NCBI RefSeq assembly: GCF_000711195.1 | Contig: NZ_JOMR01000001.1 | Span: forward strand, 1,612,001 to 1,676,000 | DNA: 64,000 nt | Direction: 5' to 3' | DNA from: Thiomicrospira pelophila DSM 1534 | GTDB taxonomy: Bacteria > Pseudomonadota > Gammaproteobacteria > Thiomicrospirales > Thiomicrospiraceae | In this document: positions 39,953 through 48,233 of the stretch, one piece after another | How positions within the stretch are numbered: position 1 is the stretch's first letter | How the letters are laid out: each line of letters starts with the position of its first letter | The notes under the pieces: model-generated | The model's input: the letters and a program-made list of their open reading frames with translations, nothing else | What the model was told of the DNA's origin: nothing | The model's database searches: none | Made by a program: the position numbers and the translations under genes

Positions 39953-40647
39953 TATACCGGCTCAGAGAAACGATATCCGGCACCCCGAATGGTTTGGATA
40001 TAATCTTGCGAACCGGTAGGTTCTAATAATCGGCGTAACCGACGAATGTGTACATCCACGGTACGCTCCTCCACCACGACGGTTTCGCCCCACACTCGAT
40101 CGAGCAGTTGGGTTCGCGAATACACACGATTGGGGTGAGTCATAAAAAACTGCATCAAACGAAATTCGGTTGGACCAAGTTTGACTTCTTCTTCGTCCAC
40201 CCAAAAACGATAACTGGTTAAATCCAGTTTTAAATTACCTTGTTTTAAAATATCGGTGCTTAAGGCTTCGGGGTCTTTACGTCGTAACAAAGCTTTAATG
40301 CGCGCCACCAATGCACGTGGCGAGAAAGGCTTCACCACATAATCGTCCGCCCCCGCATCAAAACCAGCGACTTGATCTGACTCTTCACCGCGGGCGGTCA
40401 GCATGATAATCGGCAAACTACGGGTCTGGTCATTTTGGCGAATGCGTTGTGCCAAACTGACCCCGGTTACGCCCGGCAGCATCCAGTCCAATACCAACAA
40501 ATCCGGTTGATGTTCTAAAATCATCTTCCAGCCTTGCTCTGCGTTCGGGGCTTCGAGCACTTCAAACTCGGCGGCATTCAGGGTGAAATTCAACATGTCG
40601 CGAATCGCGGATTCGTCTTCGACCACCAGTATTTTAGCTTGAGACAT
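39952..40647 (-). CDS. phoB: Phosphate regulon response regulator
   Basis: OmpR-family activator that binds Pho boxes. Receiver domain with KILVVEDE, the phosphoacceptor in LLVLDWMLPG and VKPFSPRALVARI, then a winged-helix DNA-binding domain (RTVDVHIRRLRRLLEP). The ATG at 40647 follows a strong AAAGGAGG and gives 231 residues; the frame opens further upstream at 40680 without support. The targets visible in this window are discussed as Pho boxes. Confidence 0.97.
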   Translation of the reverse strand: MSQAKILVVEDESAIRDMLNFTLNAAEFEVLEAPNAEQGWKMILEHQPDLLVLDWMLPGVTGVSLAQRIRQNDQTRSLPIIMLTARGEESDQVAGFDAGADDYVVKPFSPRALVARIKALLRRKDPEALSTDILKQGNLKLDLTSYRFWVDEEEVKLGPTEFRLMQFFMTHPNRVYSRTQLLDRVWGETVVVEERTVDVHIRRLRRLLEPTGSQDYIQTIRGAGYRFSEPV

Positions 40648-40697
40648 TCCGCCTCCTTTTATCATGAGCGAATCTTTCATAGATCACCCAACTTGCG

Positions 40698-41435
40698 TTA
40701 AGAACGATTAAGTTCAACTAACATCTCGGCCATACGTTCTGAATCCATATTGCGCAATTCTTTACCATTAACCAGGTAGACAATAATTTCAGCAATATTG
40801 CAGGCATGGTCCGTAATACGTTCACTCGCCTTTAGAGCATAAATCAATTCCAATAAACACTCAATATCGCTATCACTGTCTTTAAAACGCTCGGTCACTT
40901 CGACTACCGCATTTTTATAGATCACATCCACCTGTTCTTCTTCACGAATAATCGCAACACAGCTAGGTAAATCTAAGCGTGAAAAGGCGTTTAGAACATC
41001 CTTGAGCATGTTCATGCCATGAGCGGAAATTTCGATTAACTCTTTGTAGCCTTGAAGATTAAGACACGCATCCGAACCAATTTTATCTAAATGCACCACC
41101 AGTTTCGCAATCTTAACCACTTCATCACCCATACGCTCTAAATCTAATCCAATTCGGATCGCGGAGATGACCAGACGCAAGTCTGATGCCGTAGGTTGCT
41201 GACGAGCCAATACACGTGAACAAAGTCGGTCAATTTCAATTTCTTCACGATTGATAAATTTGTCTAATTGAATCACTTCTTTCGCTAGAGCCACGTCGGC
41301 ATTTTGTACCGCACTGAGTGCAGACGACAGTTGTTTTTCAACCATGCCGCCCATTTCAAGCACCAGATTAAAAAGATCTTCTAAATACTGGTTGTAGCTG
41401 GCGGAGACATGTGTTCCAAATTCTTTACGTTCCAT
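40698..41435 (-). CDS. phoU: Phosphate transport regulator PhoU
   Basis: Cytoplasmic metal-binding helical-bundle protein that couples Pst activity to PhoR repression. 245 residues in two PhoU repeats, each with a RMGDE or RITDHACNIAE motif. It sits between pstB and phoB. Confidence 0.97.
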   Translation of the reverse strand: MERKEFGTHVSASYNQYLEDLFNLVLEMGGMVEKQLSSALSAVQNADVALAKEVIQLDKFINREEIEIDRLCSRVLARQQPTASDLRLVISAIRIGLDLERMGDEVVKIAKLVVHLDKIGSDACLNLQGYKELIEISAHGMNMLKDVLNAFSRLDLPSCVAIIREEEQVDVIYKNAVVEVTERFKDSDSDIECLLELIYALKASERITDHACNIAEIIVYLVNGKELRNMDSERMAEMLVELNRS

Positions 41436-41468
41436 GCTTCTGATCCTTATATTATTAGTTTTATCATC

Positions 41469-42287
41469 TTAACCATAACGACCGGTTATGTAGTCTTCTG
41501 TACGCTTAACTTGCGGATTGGTAAATAAAGAATCCGTATCACTGTATTCAATCAATTCACCCATATACATAAACGCGGTGTAATCTGATACACGTGCCGC
41601 TTGTTGCATGTTGTGTGTCACGATTAAGATGGTGAAATCTTTCTTAAGCTCGAAGATCAATTCTTCAATCGCCAAGGTCGAAATGGGATCGAGCGCCGAA
41701 GTCGGTTCGTCTAGCAATAACACTTCTGGCTGAACCGCAATCGCACGCGCAATACACAAACGCTGCTGCTGACCACCCGATAAACCCAACGCATTATCAT
41801 TTAAACGATCTTTAGCTTCTTTCCATAAACCCGCACCTTTCAGGGCCCACTCAACCGTCTCATCCAAGGTTTTTTTGTCATTAACACCTTGCAGCCTTAA
41901 GCCATAGGCGACGTTCTCGTAAATTGATTTTGGAAACGGATTAGGTTTTTGGAACACCATGCCAATGCGACGGCGGATTTCCGCCACATCCAATTCCTTG
42001 GCATACATGTCTTGACCGTGCAAATGCATTTTTCCATCAATATTTACGATATCAATTAGATCGTTCATTCGGTTAAAGCAACGTAATAAGGTCGATTTAC
42101 CACAACCGGACGGGCCGATAAATGCGGTAACGCGGTTTTCCGGTAAATCCATATTAATGTTGTTTAACGCCTGTGATTTGCCGTAAAACAAGTTCCAGTC
42201 TCTCACTTCGATGGCGACTTTTTCTTGTTCTAACGACAAGCCGCGATGATCATGCCCCATGGCTAGACTAATCGTTTTTTCGCTCAT
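41469..42287 (-). CDS. pstB: Phosphate ABC transporter ATPase
   Basis: Powers phosphate import. 272 residues with Walker [13 protein letters not shown], the Q-loop VFQKPNPFP, signature [14 protein letters not shown], Walker [14 protein letters not shown] and the switch His in IVTHNMQQA. Confidence 0.98.
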   Translation of the reverse strand: MSEKTISLAMGHDHRGLSLEQEKVAIEVRDWNLFYGKSQALNNINMDLPENRVTAFIGPSGCGKSTLLRCFNRMNDLIDIVNIDGKMHLHGQDMYAKELDVAEIRRRIGMVFQKPNPFPKSIYENVAYGLRLQGVNDKKTLDETVEWALKGAGLWKEAKDRLNDNALGLSGGQQQRLCIARAIAVQPEVLLLDEPTSALDPISTLAIEELIFELKKDFTILIVTHNMQQAARVSDYTAFMYMGELIEYSDTDSLFTNPQVKRTEDYITGRYG

Positions 42288-42335
42288 GCTTTAATCCTTT
42301 AATAACTTAATTCGTGCTTAGTATCAGTTGGCCGG

Positions 42336-42363
42336 GTCGAACCACCAGGCCTGGTGGTTCGAC
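42336..42363. repeat. 28-bp perfect palindrome with ACCAGGCCTGGT core (42344-42355)
   Basis: Between pstA and pstB in the same operon. Flanks GTCGAACC/GGTTCGAC extend the core. There is no T-run, so it may stabilise or punctuate the mRNA rather than end it. Confidence 0.93.
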
Positions 42364-42368
42364 GGCTA

Positions 42369-44018
42369 TTAATTTTCTAACGCTTTATATTTTTCACGCA
42401 GACGATTTCGAATCGAAATCGCGCCTAAATTCAGCGACACAATCACCAACACCAATAATAAAGAGGTCGCGTAAACCAACGGCTGAGATGCTTCAACATT
42501 TGGACTTTGGAAGCCGACATCATAAATATGGAAACCTAGATGCATGAACTTTTGATCCAAGTGCACAAACGGTGCATTCAAGCTGACCGGTAATTCAGAT
42601 ACCAACTTAACCACGCCCACCAACATCAAAGGCGCAACTTCACCCGCGGCGCGCGCAATCGCTAAAATCAGCCCCGTCATAATAGCCGGCGTTGTTAAGG
42701 GCAACACGATGCGCATAATCACCTCAGCGCGAGTCGCGCCCAAGGCTAAGCCGCCCTCCCGCAAAGCACGTGGCACACGTGACAAACCTTCCTCAGTAGA
42801 CACAATCACCACCGGCAAGGTAAGTAACGCCATGGTTAGCGCCGCCCAAAGCAGGCCTGGTGTACCAAATGTTGGGGTTGGTAAGGCATAGCTATAAAAC
42901 ATCTGGTCAATTGAATGACCCAAGACATACACAAAAAAGCCCAAACCAAAAATACCAAATACAATGGATGGCACCCCGGCCAAATTATTAATCGAGATAC
43001 GAACCAAACGTAATAGCCAACCTTCACGTGCATACTCACGCATGTAAATCGCGGCAATCACGCCCATTGGCATAACAAACAAGGTCATTAACACCACCAT
43101 GGTTAAGGTACCAACAATAGCGGGGAAAACACCGCCTTCAGTATTTGCTTCGCGCGGATTATCAAATAGGAAGTGACCAATCGAGCCCATGAAAAACCCA
43201 AACTTTTGATCAAAACGCATTTCATTCGGCTGCCATGAGCGCACCATGTTTTTAATAGGTACTTGAACTTGTTGGCCACCCGCGACCATGATCGTGGCCT
43301 CACCTTGTTGATTTAACTCGGTATACATTTCATCCAGGCCCGCTTTCAGGGTTTGATACTGCGCCTCTAATTTGGCTTTTTCCTGTTCAATACGCTGGGC
43401 ATCGGCTTGGGTAAAGCTATTCGCCATTTCTAACTTTCGTTGTTCATAGCGAAGCGATTGCAGCTGGTAGTTGATCGCGCCCACATCCATCTTTTCAATC
43501 GCATTTATTTTAGTGCGCAGTTTTTCTGAAGCCGCGATACGCTTAGCTAAGGCTTCCTCTACGCCTTCACCCGCCGCTACCACTTCGCCGTTTTTTCTCA
43601 CCTCATGCACATAACCGTATAGATTGCCCCACTCGTGACGCTCAATCACCGTAATACCCTGCGCCAAGGACCAGGCCTGGTTATTAATGTCTTTTTCGCT
43701 AATCCAACGGAAATCCAAACCATATAAGTCGCGGTTGCCAGTTTTAATCAACAACTGGGGTTCTTTAACTTTAAAACCCGGCTTGTCTGGATTATCAAAC
43801 TCTTTAATGCGCGTGTTGTGGATTTCACCCGTCACCACTTCCGATTGGGCTGGTGCTGAAGCCGCCATTTCAAAGTTATAGACTTCATGTGGCCAAAAAT
43901 GACTTAAGCCACGAACGGCAATCAACATTAATAGGCCAAACACCAGTACGACCGCTACACTCACCGCAGAGGCACTAAACCAAACCCAGTGTTCACCTTT
44001 GTTAAACCATGCTTTCAT
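42369..44018 (-). CDS. pstA: Phosphate ABC transporter permease PstA, enlarged
   Basis: 549 residues, against about 295 in E. coli. One N-terminal membrane helix (VSVAVVLVFGLLMLIAVRG) is followed by a periplasmic insert to about residue 290 that contains a long charged coiled coil (RYEQRKLEMANSFTQADAQR), matching DUF3333-type PstA. The permease domain follows (GTLTMVVLMTLFVMPMGVIA, and the EAA-type loop GLALGATRAEVIMRIVLP). It holds one exact palindrome copy (Asn-Gln-Ala-Trp) and one degenerate copy. Confidence 0.95.
   Translation of the reverse strand: MKAWFNKGEHWVWFSASAVSVAVVLVFGLLMLIAVRGLSHFWPHEVYNFEMAASAPAQSEVVTGEIHNTRIKEFDNPDKPGFKVKEPQLLIKTGNRDLYGLDFRWISEKDINNQAWSLAQGITVIERHEWGNLYGYVHEVRKNGEVVAAGEGVEEALAKRIAASEKLRTKINAIEKMDVGAINYQLQSLRYEQRKLEMANSFTQADAQRIEQEKAKLEAQYQTLKAGLDEMYTELNQQGEATIMVAGGQQVQVPIKNMVRSWQPNEMRFDQKFGFFMGSIGHFLFDNPREANTEGGVFPAIVGTLTMVVLMTLFVMPMGVIAAIYMREYAREGWLLRLVRISINNLAGVPSIVFGIFGLGFFVYVLGHSIDQMFYSYALPTPTFGTPGLLWAALTMALLTLPVVIVSTEEGLSRVPRALREGGLALGATRAEVIMRIVLPLTTPAIMTGLILAIARAAGEVAPLMLVGVVKLVSELPVSLNAPFVHLDQKFMHLGFHIYDVGFQSPNVEASQPLVYATSLLLVLVIVSLNLGAISIRNRLREKYKALEN
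43670..43681. repeat. ACCAGGCCTGGT copy inside pstA
   Basis: Exact 12-bp palindrome read in the Gln-Ala-Trp frame on the minus strand. Confidence 0.9.
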
Positions 44019-44040
44019 CAGAATCTATCCTTTATAAAAC

Positions 44041-46311
44041 TTATAGTGAGCCGTATTTACGGCGCATTCTCTGACGCACCACTTCTGCCAGGGTGTTAAA
44101 AAAGAAGGTAAAGATAAACAGCACCAAGCCGGCTAAGAACAACACCCGATAATGCGTACTATCCACTTCGGTTTCGCCCATTTCCACAGCCAAATTGGCC
44201 GATAAAGTTCGCATACCTTCAAATATATTCACGTCCATTAATGGCGTGTTACCAGAGGCCATTAACACAATCATGGTTTCCCCCACGCCACGCCCAAATC
44301 CCAGCATGATAGCGGAGAAAATACCCGGGCTGGCGGTGGGTAGCACCACGCCGGTTAGGGTTTGCCAACCACTCGCACCTAACGCATAAGAGCCGTTTAC
44401 CAAATAAGACGGCACACTATAAATCGCATCTTCCGCCACTGAAAAGATAGTTGGAATTAAGGCAAAGCCCATCGCAAAGCCGATAACCATCGCATTACGC
44501 TGGTCAAAATCGATACCCGCGCTTTCGGTTAACCAACTGCGCATATCACCGTTAAAGAAAGCGACCTCCAACGGGCCACTTAAGGATAAGGAGAACCAAC
44601 CTAAAAACGCGATAACCGGCAGCATTAAGATGGCTCGTCGTCCAACCGGCACAATTAACTGCCACTTTTCAGGTAAACGAGACCAGAGCAAACCAAAGCC
44701 AATAATACCCAAGGGAACAATCACGACTATGGCAAAGAATCCAGGCAGATTTGCCTCCATATAAGGCGCCAACCACAGACCGGCTAAAAAGCCCAAAATA
44801 ACCGTTGGTAAGGCTTCAATAAGTTCAACCGAGGGCTTAATCCATTGGCGCGTTTTCTTATCCATAAAAAAGGCGGTATACATGGCCGCAAAAATCGCAA
44901 TCGGCACCGCAAACAACATTGAGTAAAGTGCGGCTTTAATCGTGCCGAATGTTAAAGGCGTTAAGGAAAACTTAGGCTCAAAATCACTCGTACCAGAAGA
45001 AGACTGCCAAGTGTGAGTAGGTTCTTCATAACCTTCATACCAGACCTTCGACCAAATACTTTCCATGGAGACTTCAGGGTGGTTATTTTTAATGTCATAC
45101 ACCACTAATTCGCCGGCTTCGGTTTCAACCACCGCTCCATTTGCGCGAGGTGAAATTCGGATCATGGTTAAAGGATCATCGGACACTTGCATTGAGCGCA
45201 AATGACGATGGGCGGTTGAGTGATATAAATTAAACGTGCCGGATTCGTCACCTACCGCAAAACCTTTGCGCGCATCTTCAATCCCAATGCTTACGATAGG
45301 TGATTGGCCGCGTTGAAATTCGCGAATTTGCTTAATCGAAAAATCGTTATTATCATCCCGCACCGGAAACCATTGCAAAATACGGCCTTGATTGGTACCA
45401 AACATCATCGAGTAATTACCCGTTAAAAACCGAGCCGCAGTAATACTTTCCCCTGGGTTAGTAATTTCAAAAGACTGAAGTTTCATAGGCTCTTGAATAT
45501 CCGCAATATTATAATATTCGGCATGACCTTGGTTCGACACCAACACCAAATCACGCATGCGTCCACCCAACATAATATGATCCGCATCAAAGTCGAGTGA
45601 AACATTCGACTGACCGTCGTATTCCAACTCAGTGGAGTCCGTTAAAAATGAACTGGTTTTGCTATAGGTTCGGATTGAAACGGTTGTCGCGTCCTGCGGC
45701 TTGGCCACTAGCATCATGCGGCTATCGCTATCACGCACCGCGAGCTGACTGACGGCTTCGTCCAACAACTGTACCGACTCATCCCCAAACGGCCACTCTA
45801 ATACTGGTGTGATGGTTCGCACATCATCCGGATAGGTCACTTCCATCTTTATTTGACCCACCAAAACATGACCGTTTGATAGGCCATAAGCAAACACATT
45901 TGCAGGTTCATTTGCGATTGAAAAACTGGTTACTTTGGCTCCTCCTGTGGGGGCTTGTTGATCCAGCAACAATTCACCATCACGAAGATTGATACCCAAT
46001 ATTCGTCCAGACTCAGTCAAACGCACCGCCACTTCTTTATAGTCATCCACCGCATAATAAACACTAGGATCATCCGTGCCGCCAGGCAGACTAAACACGT
46101 TACGCTTGTCCATCGTCGCCGGCACAAACATCGGTAGAACCACGTACAACAAGAAAAACATAATTAAGAAAACGGCAAAAATAATACCGACCCCACCTAC
46201 ACTGATACCATATTTGGCGGTATGATCTTTTAGTCGGCGGCGCATCATGCGTTTTTTAAACGTGGGGCCGCTCAGCGTTTGCTGTAAAGCTTGCTTAGTC
46301 TGTCCGCTCAT
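44041..46311 (-). CDS. pstC: Phosphate ABC transporter permease PstC, enlarged
   Basis: 756 residues, more than twice E. coli PstC (about 320). A basic N-terminus and one helix (GGVGIIFAVFLIMFFLLYVVLPM) are followed by about 390 periplasmic residues rich in beta strands (repeats such as SDSRMMLVAKP, DLVLVSNQGHAEYYN, SMMFGTNQGRILQWF, GFAVGDESGTFNLYH) that look like propeller blades. The permease domain starts near residue 455, with the EAA loop SYALGASGWQTLTGVVLP. It is the first gene of pstC-pstA-pstB-phoU-phoB-phoR. Confidence 0.95.
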   Translation of the reverse strand: MSGQTKQALQQTLSGPTFKKRMMRRRLKDHTAKYGISVGGVGIIFAVFLIMFFLLYVVLPMFVPATMDKRNVFSLPGGTDDPSVYYAVDDYKEVAVRLTESGRILGINLRDGELLLDQQAPTGGAKVTSFSIANEPANVFAYGLSNGHVLVGQIKMEVTYPDDVRTITPVLEWPFGDESVQLLDEAVSQLAVRDSDSRMMLVAKPQDATTVSIRTYSKTSSFLTDSTELEYDGQSNVSLDFDADHIMLGGRMRDLVLVSNQGHAEYYNIADIQEPMKLQSFEITNPGESITAARFLTGNYSMMFGTNQGRILQWFPVRDDNNDFSIKQIREFQRGQSPIVSIGIEDARKGFAVGDESGTFNLYHSTAHRHLRSMQVSDDPLTMIRISPRANGAVVETEAGELVVYDIKNNHPEVSMESIWSKVWYEGYEEPTHTWQSSSGTSDFEPKFSLTPLTFGTIKAALYSMLFAVPIAIFAAMYTAFFMDKKTRQWIKPSVELIEALPTVILGFLAGLWLAPYMEANLPGFFAIVVIVPLGIIGFGLLWSRLPEKWQLIVPVGRRAILMLPVIAFLGWFSLSLSGPLEVAFFNGDMRSWLTESAGIDFDQRNAMVIGFAMGFALIPTIFSVAEDAIYSVPSYLVNGSYALGASGWQTLTGVVLPTASPGIFSAIMLGFGRGVGETMIVLMASGNTPLMDVNIFEGMRTLSANLAVEMGETEVDSTHYRVLFLAGLVLFIFTFFFNTLAEVVRQRMRRKYGSL

Positions 46312-46358
46312 ATAAAATTTACCTTGCTGAATTCGTTCAATTTATAATTCGTGCGCAC

Positions 46359-46392
46359 ACTATAACCAGCAAATATTACAGTTTTATTGCAA
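46359..46392 (-). promoter_or_regulatory. Pho box and -10 for the pst operon
   Basis: On the minus strand TTGCAAT, AAAA, CTGTAAT (46392 to 46375) forms a 7-4-7 direct repeat with the same AAAA spacer as the pstS box. Exactly 10 nt later comes TATAGT, as expected for a PhoB-activated promoter that lacks a -35. The start codon is at 46311. Confidence 0.75.
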
Positions 46393-46435
46393 TCTGTAAC
46401 AAAGCTGAAAACAATCAAAATCGGGCTCAGCAAGC

Positions 46436-46467
46436 TGCACCAAAAAGAATAGTCCTATGCACCAAAA
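46436..46467 (+). promoter_or_regulatory. Two NtrC-like half-sites upstream of glnA
   Basis: TGCACCAAAA occurs at 46436-46445 and again at 46458-46467, 22 bp (two helical turns) apart. Each matches the left arm of the NtrC site TGCACNN...NNGTGCA; the right arms are degenerate. Confidence 0.5.
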
Positions 46468-46571
46468 CAAGACAGCTCAACCGGCCAAAACTTAACCAGC
46501 GATATAAAACCAGAAAAGATTAAATTAATAAAAACAGCAACTTAAGAAAAATTAAATTTTGTCTCGCAAAC

Positions 46572-46587
46572 TGGCATGGTTCGCGCT
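46572..46587 (+). promoter_or_regulatory. Sigma-54-like promoter of glnA
   Basis: TGGCATGGTTCGCGCT has GG and GC elements exactly 10 nt apart (-24/-12 spacing) and matches TGGCA and GCT; the usual TT before GC is missing. Transcription would start near 46598, 47 nt before the ATG. Confidence 0.5.
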
Positions 46588-46644
46588 AATATTTGATAAA
46601 GAATTTTACAAACCCATATAAAAAAACCAACGAAGGATAATGCT

Positions 46645-48051
46645 ATGCCACAAACAATTATTGACCTTATCAAAGAACAAGATGTGAAATGGGCTGACTT
46701 GCGCTTCACGGATTCAATTGGTAAAGAACAACACGTCACCATTCCGGCTCATGAAGTAGACGATGAGTTTTTTGAAGACGGCCACAACTTTGACGGCTCA
46801 TCTATTCGTGGTTGGAAAGGCATCCAAAGTTCTGACATGGTTTTAATGCCACAAACTGATGGTTTTTATTTAGACCCATTCACCAATGATCCAACTATCA
46901 TCATTCGTTGCATGATCGTTGAACCTTCAACGCTTGAACCTTATGAGAAAGACCCTCGTGGCATCTCTAAAAAAGCCGAAGTCTACCTACAATCGACCGG
47001 TATTGCCGACACCGCTTTCTTTGGTCCAGAACCAGAATTCTTCATTTTTGATGACGTTCGTTGGGGTGCAGATATGTCTGGCTCTTTCGTTAAGATCGAC
47101 GGTAATGAAGCCGCTTGGAACACTGAAAAAGTTTACACCGACGGCAACATGGGGCACCGCCCACGTGTTAAAGGTGGCTATTTCCCAGTACCACCGGTTG
47201 ATCAGTTGCATGAAGTACGTGCTGATATTTGTGCCATGGCTGAAGCTATGGGTCTTAAAATTGAAGCTCACCACCACGAAGTGGCCGCGGCTGGTCAGTG
47301 CGAGCTTGCCGTAGCAGGTAACACCCTAACTAAGAAAGCCGACGAAGTTCAGATTTTGAAATACGCGGTACACAACACTTGTCACGCAGTTGGTAAAACC
47401 GCAACCTTTATGCCGAAACCAATCGTTGGTGATAACGGTTCAGGCATGCATATCAACATGTCTCTAAACAAAGGCGGAAAAAACATTTTCGCGGGAGATG
47501 TGTACTCTGGTTTATCACAAGAAGCTTTATGGTACATCGGTGGTTTGATGAAACATGCACGTGCTCTAAACGCTTTCACTAACCCAGGCACTAACTCATA
47601 CAAGCGTTTGGTTCCAGGCTTTGAAGCGCCGATCTTATTGGCTTACTCAGGCTCTAACCGTTCAGCTTCGATCCGTATTCCATACGCACCTTCTGAACGT
47701 GCGCGTCGTGTTGAATTACGTTTCCCTGACCCAACAGCTAACCCTTACCTAGCGTTTGCTGCGTCATTAATGGCTGGCCTTGACGGTATCATCAACAAAA
47801 TTGATCCGGGCGAGCCTGCAGAAAAAGATTTGTATGACCTACCGCCAGAAGAAGAAGCGACTTATAACACTGTGTGTGCTTCACTTGAAGAAGCTTTGGA
47901 TGCACTTGATAAAGATCGTGAATTCTTAAAAGCTGGTGGCGTGTTTACGGATGAAGCTATTGACTCGTACATCAAACTAAAAATGGAAGAAGTAACACGC
48001 ATGCGTGCCACCACTCACCCAATCGAATTCGATATGTATTACTCTATGTAA
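46645..48051 (+). CDS. glnA: Glutamine synthetase, type I
   Basis: ATP-dependent amidation of glutamate. 468 residues, with metal and substrate sites [45 protein letters not shown] and RSASIRIP. The adenylylation tyrosine is Tyr397 in DLYDLPPEE, the same number as in E. coli, and the enzyme that modifies it, GlnE, is encoded 13 kb downstream. AAGGA precedes the ATG. A strong terminator follows. Confidence 0.99.
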   Translation: MPQTIIDLIKEQDVKWADLRFTDSIGKEQHVTIPAHEVDDEFFEDGHNFDGSSIRGWKGIQSSDMVLMPQTDGFYLDPFTNDPTIIIRCMIVEPSTLEPYEKDPRGISKKAEVYLQSTGIADTAFFGPEPEFFIFDDVRWGADMSGSFVKIDGNEAAWNTEKVYTDGNMGHRPRVKGGYFPVPPVDQLHEVRADICAMAEAMGLKIEAHHHEVAAAGQCELAVAGNTLTKKADEVQILKYAVHNTCHAVGKTATFMPKPIVGDNGSGMHINMSLNKGGKNIFAGDVYSGLSQEALWYIGGLMKHARALNAFTNPGTNSYKRLVPGFEAPILLAYSGSNRSASIRIPYAPSERARRVELRFPDPTANPYLAFAASLMAGLDGIINKIDPGEPAEKDLYDLPPEEEATYNTVCASLEEALDALDKDREFLKAGGVFTDEAIDSYIKLKMEEVTRMRATTHPIEFDMYYSM

Positions 48052-48085
48052 GCCATTCGCGCTAGATTGATTTAGTTTACTTAAG

Positions 48086-48106
48086 ACCCGCTTCGGCGGG
48101 TTTTTT
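48086..48106 (+). terminator. Rho-independent terminator of glnA
   Basis: ACCCGC stem, TTCG tetraloop and GCGGGT, followed by a T run. Confidence 0.93.
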
Positions 48107-48157
48107 GTTTTAAGCATCTAAATAAAGCCAACCTCAATTCCCTGTCAAATCATAAAA

Positions 48158-48202
48158 TCCTCACATGAGCGTCACCTATTTGTCACATTGCTAGCGCATA
48201 CT
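48158..48202 (+). promoter_or_regulatory. Pho box and -10 for the olsF-like gene
   Basis: GCGTCAC, CTAT, TTGTCAC (48169-48186) is a 7-4-7 direct repeat; a third, weaker TCCTCAC is in phase 11 bp upstream. CATACT follows after exactly 10 nt (48197-48202), the same spacing as at pstC. Confidence 0.65.
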
Positions 48203-48233
48203 CCGATGGAAATTAACCATCGTGAGAATCCGC

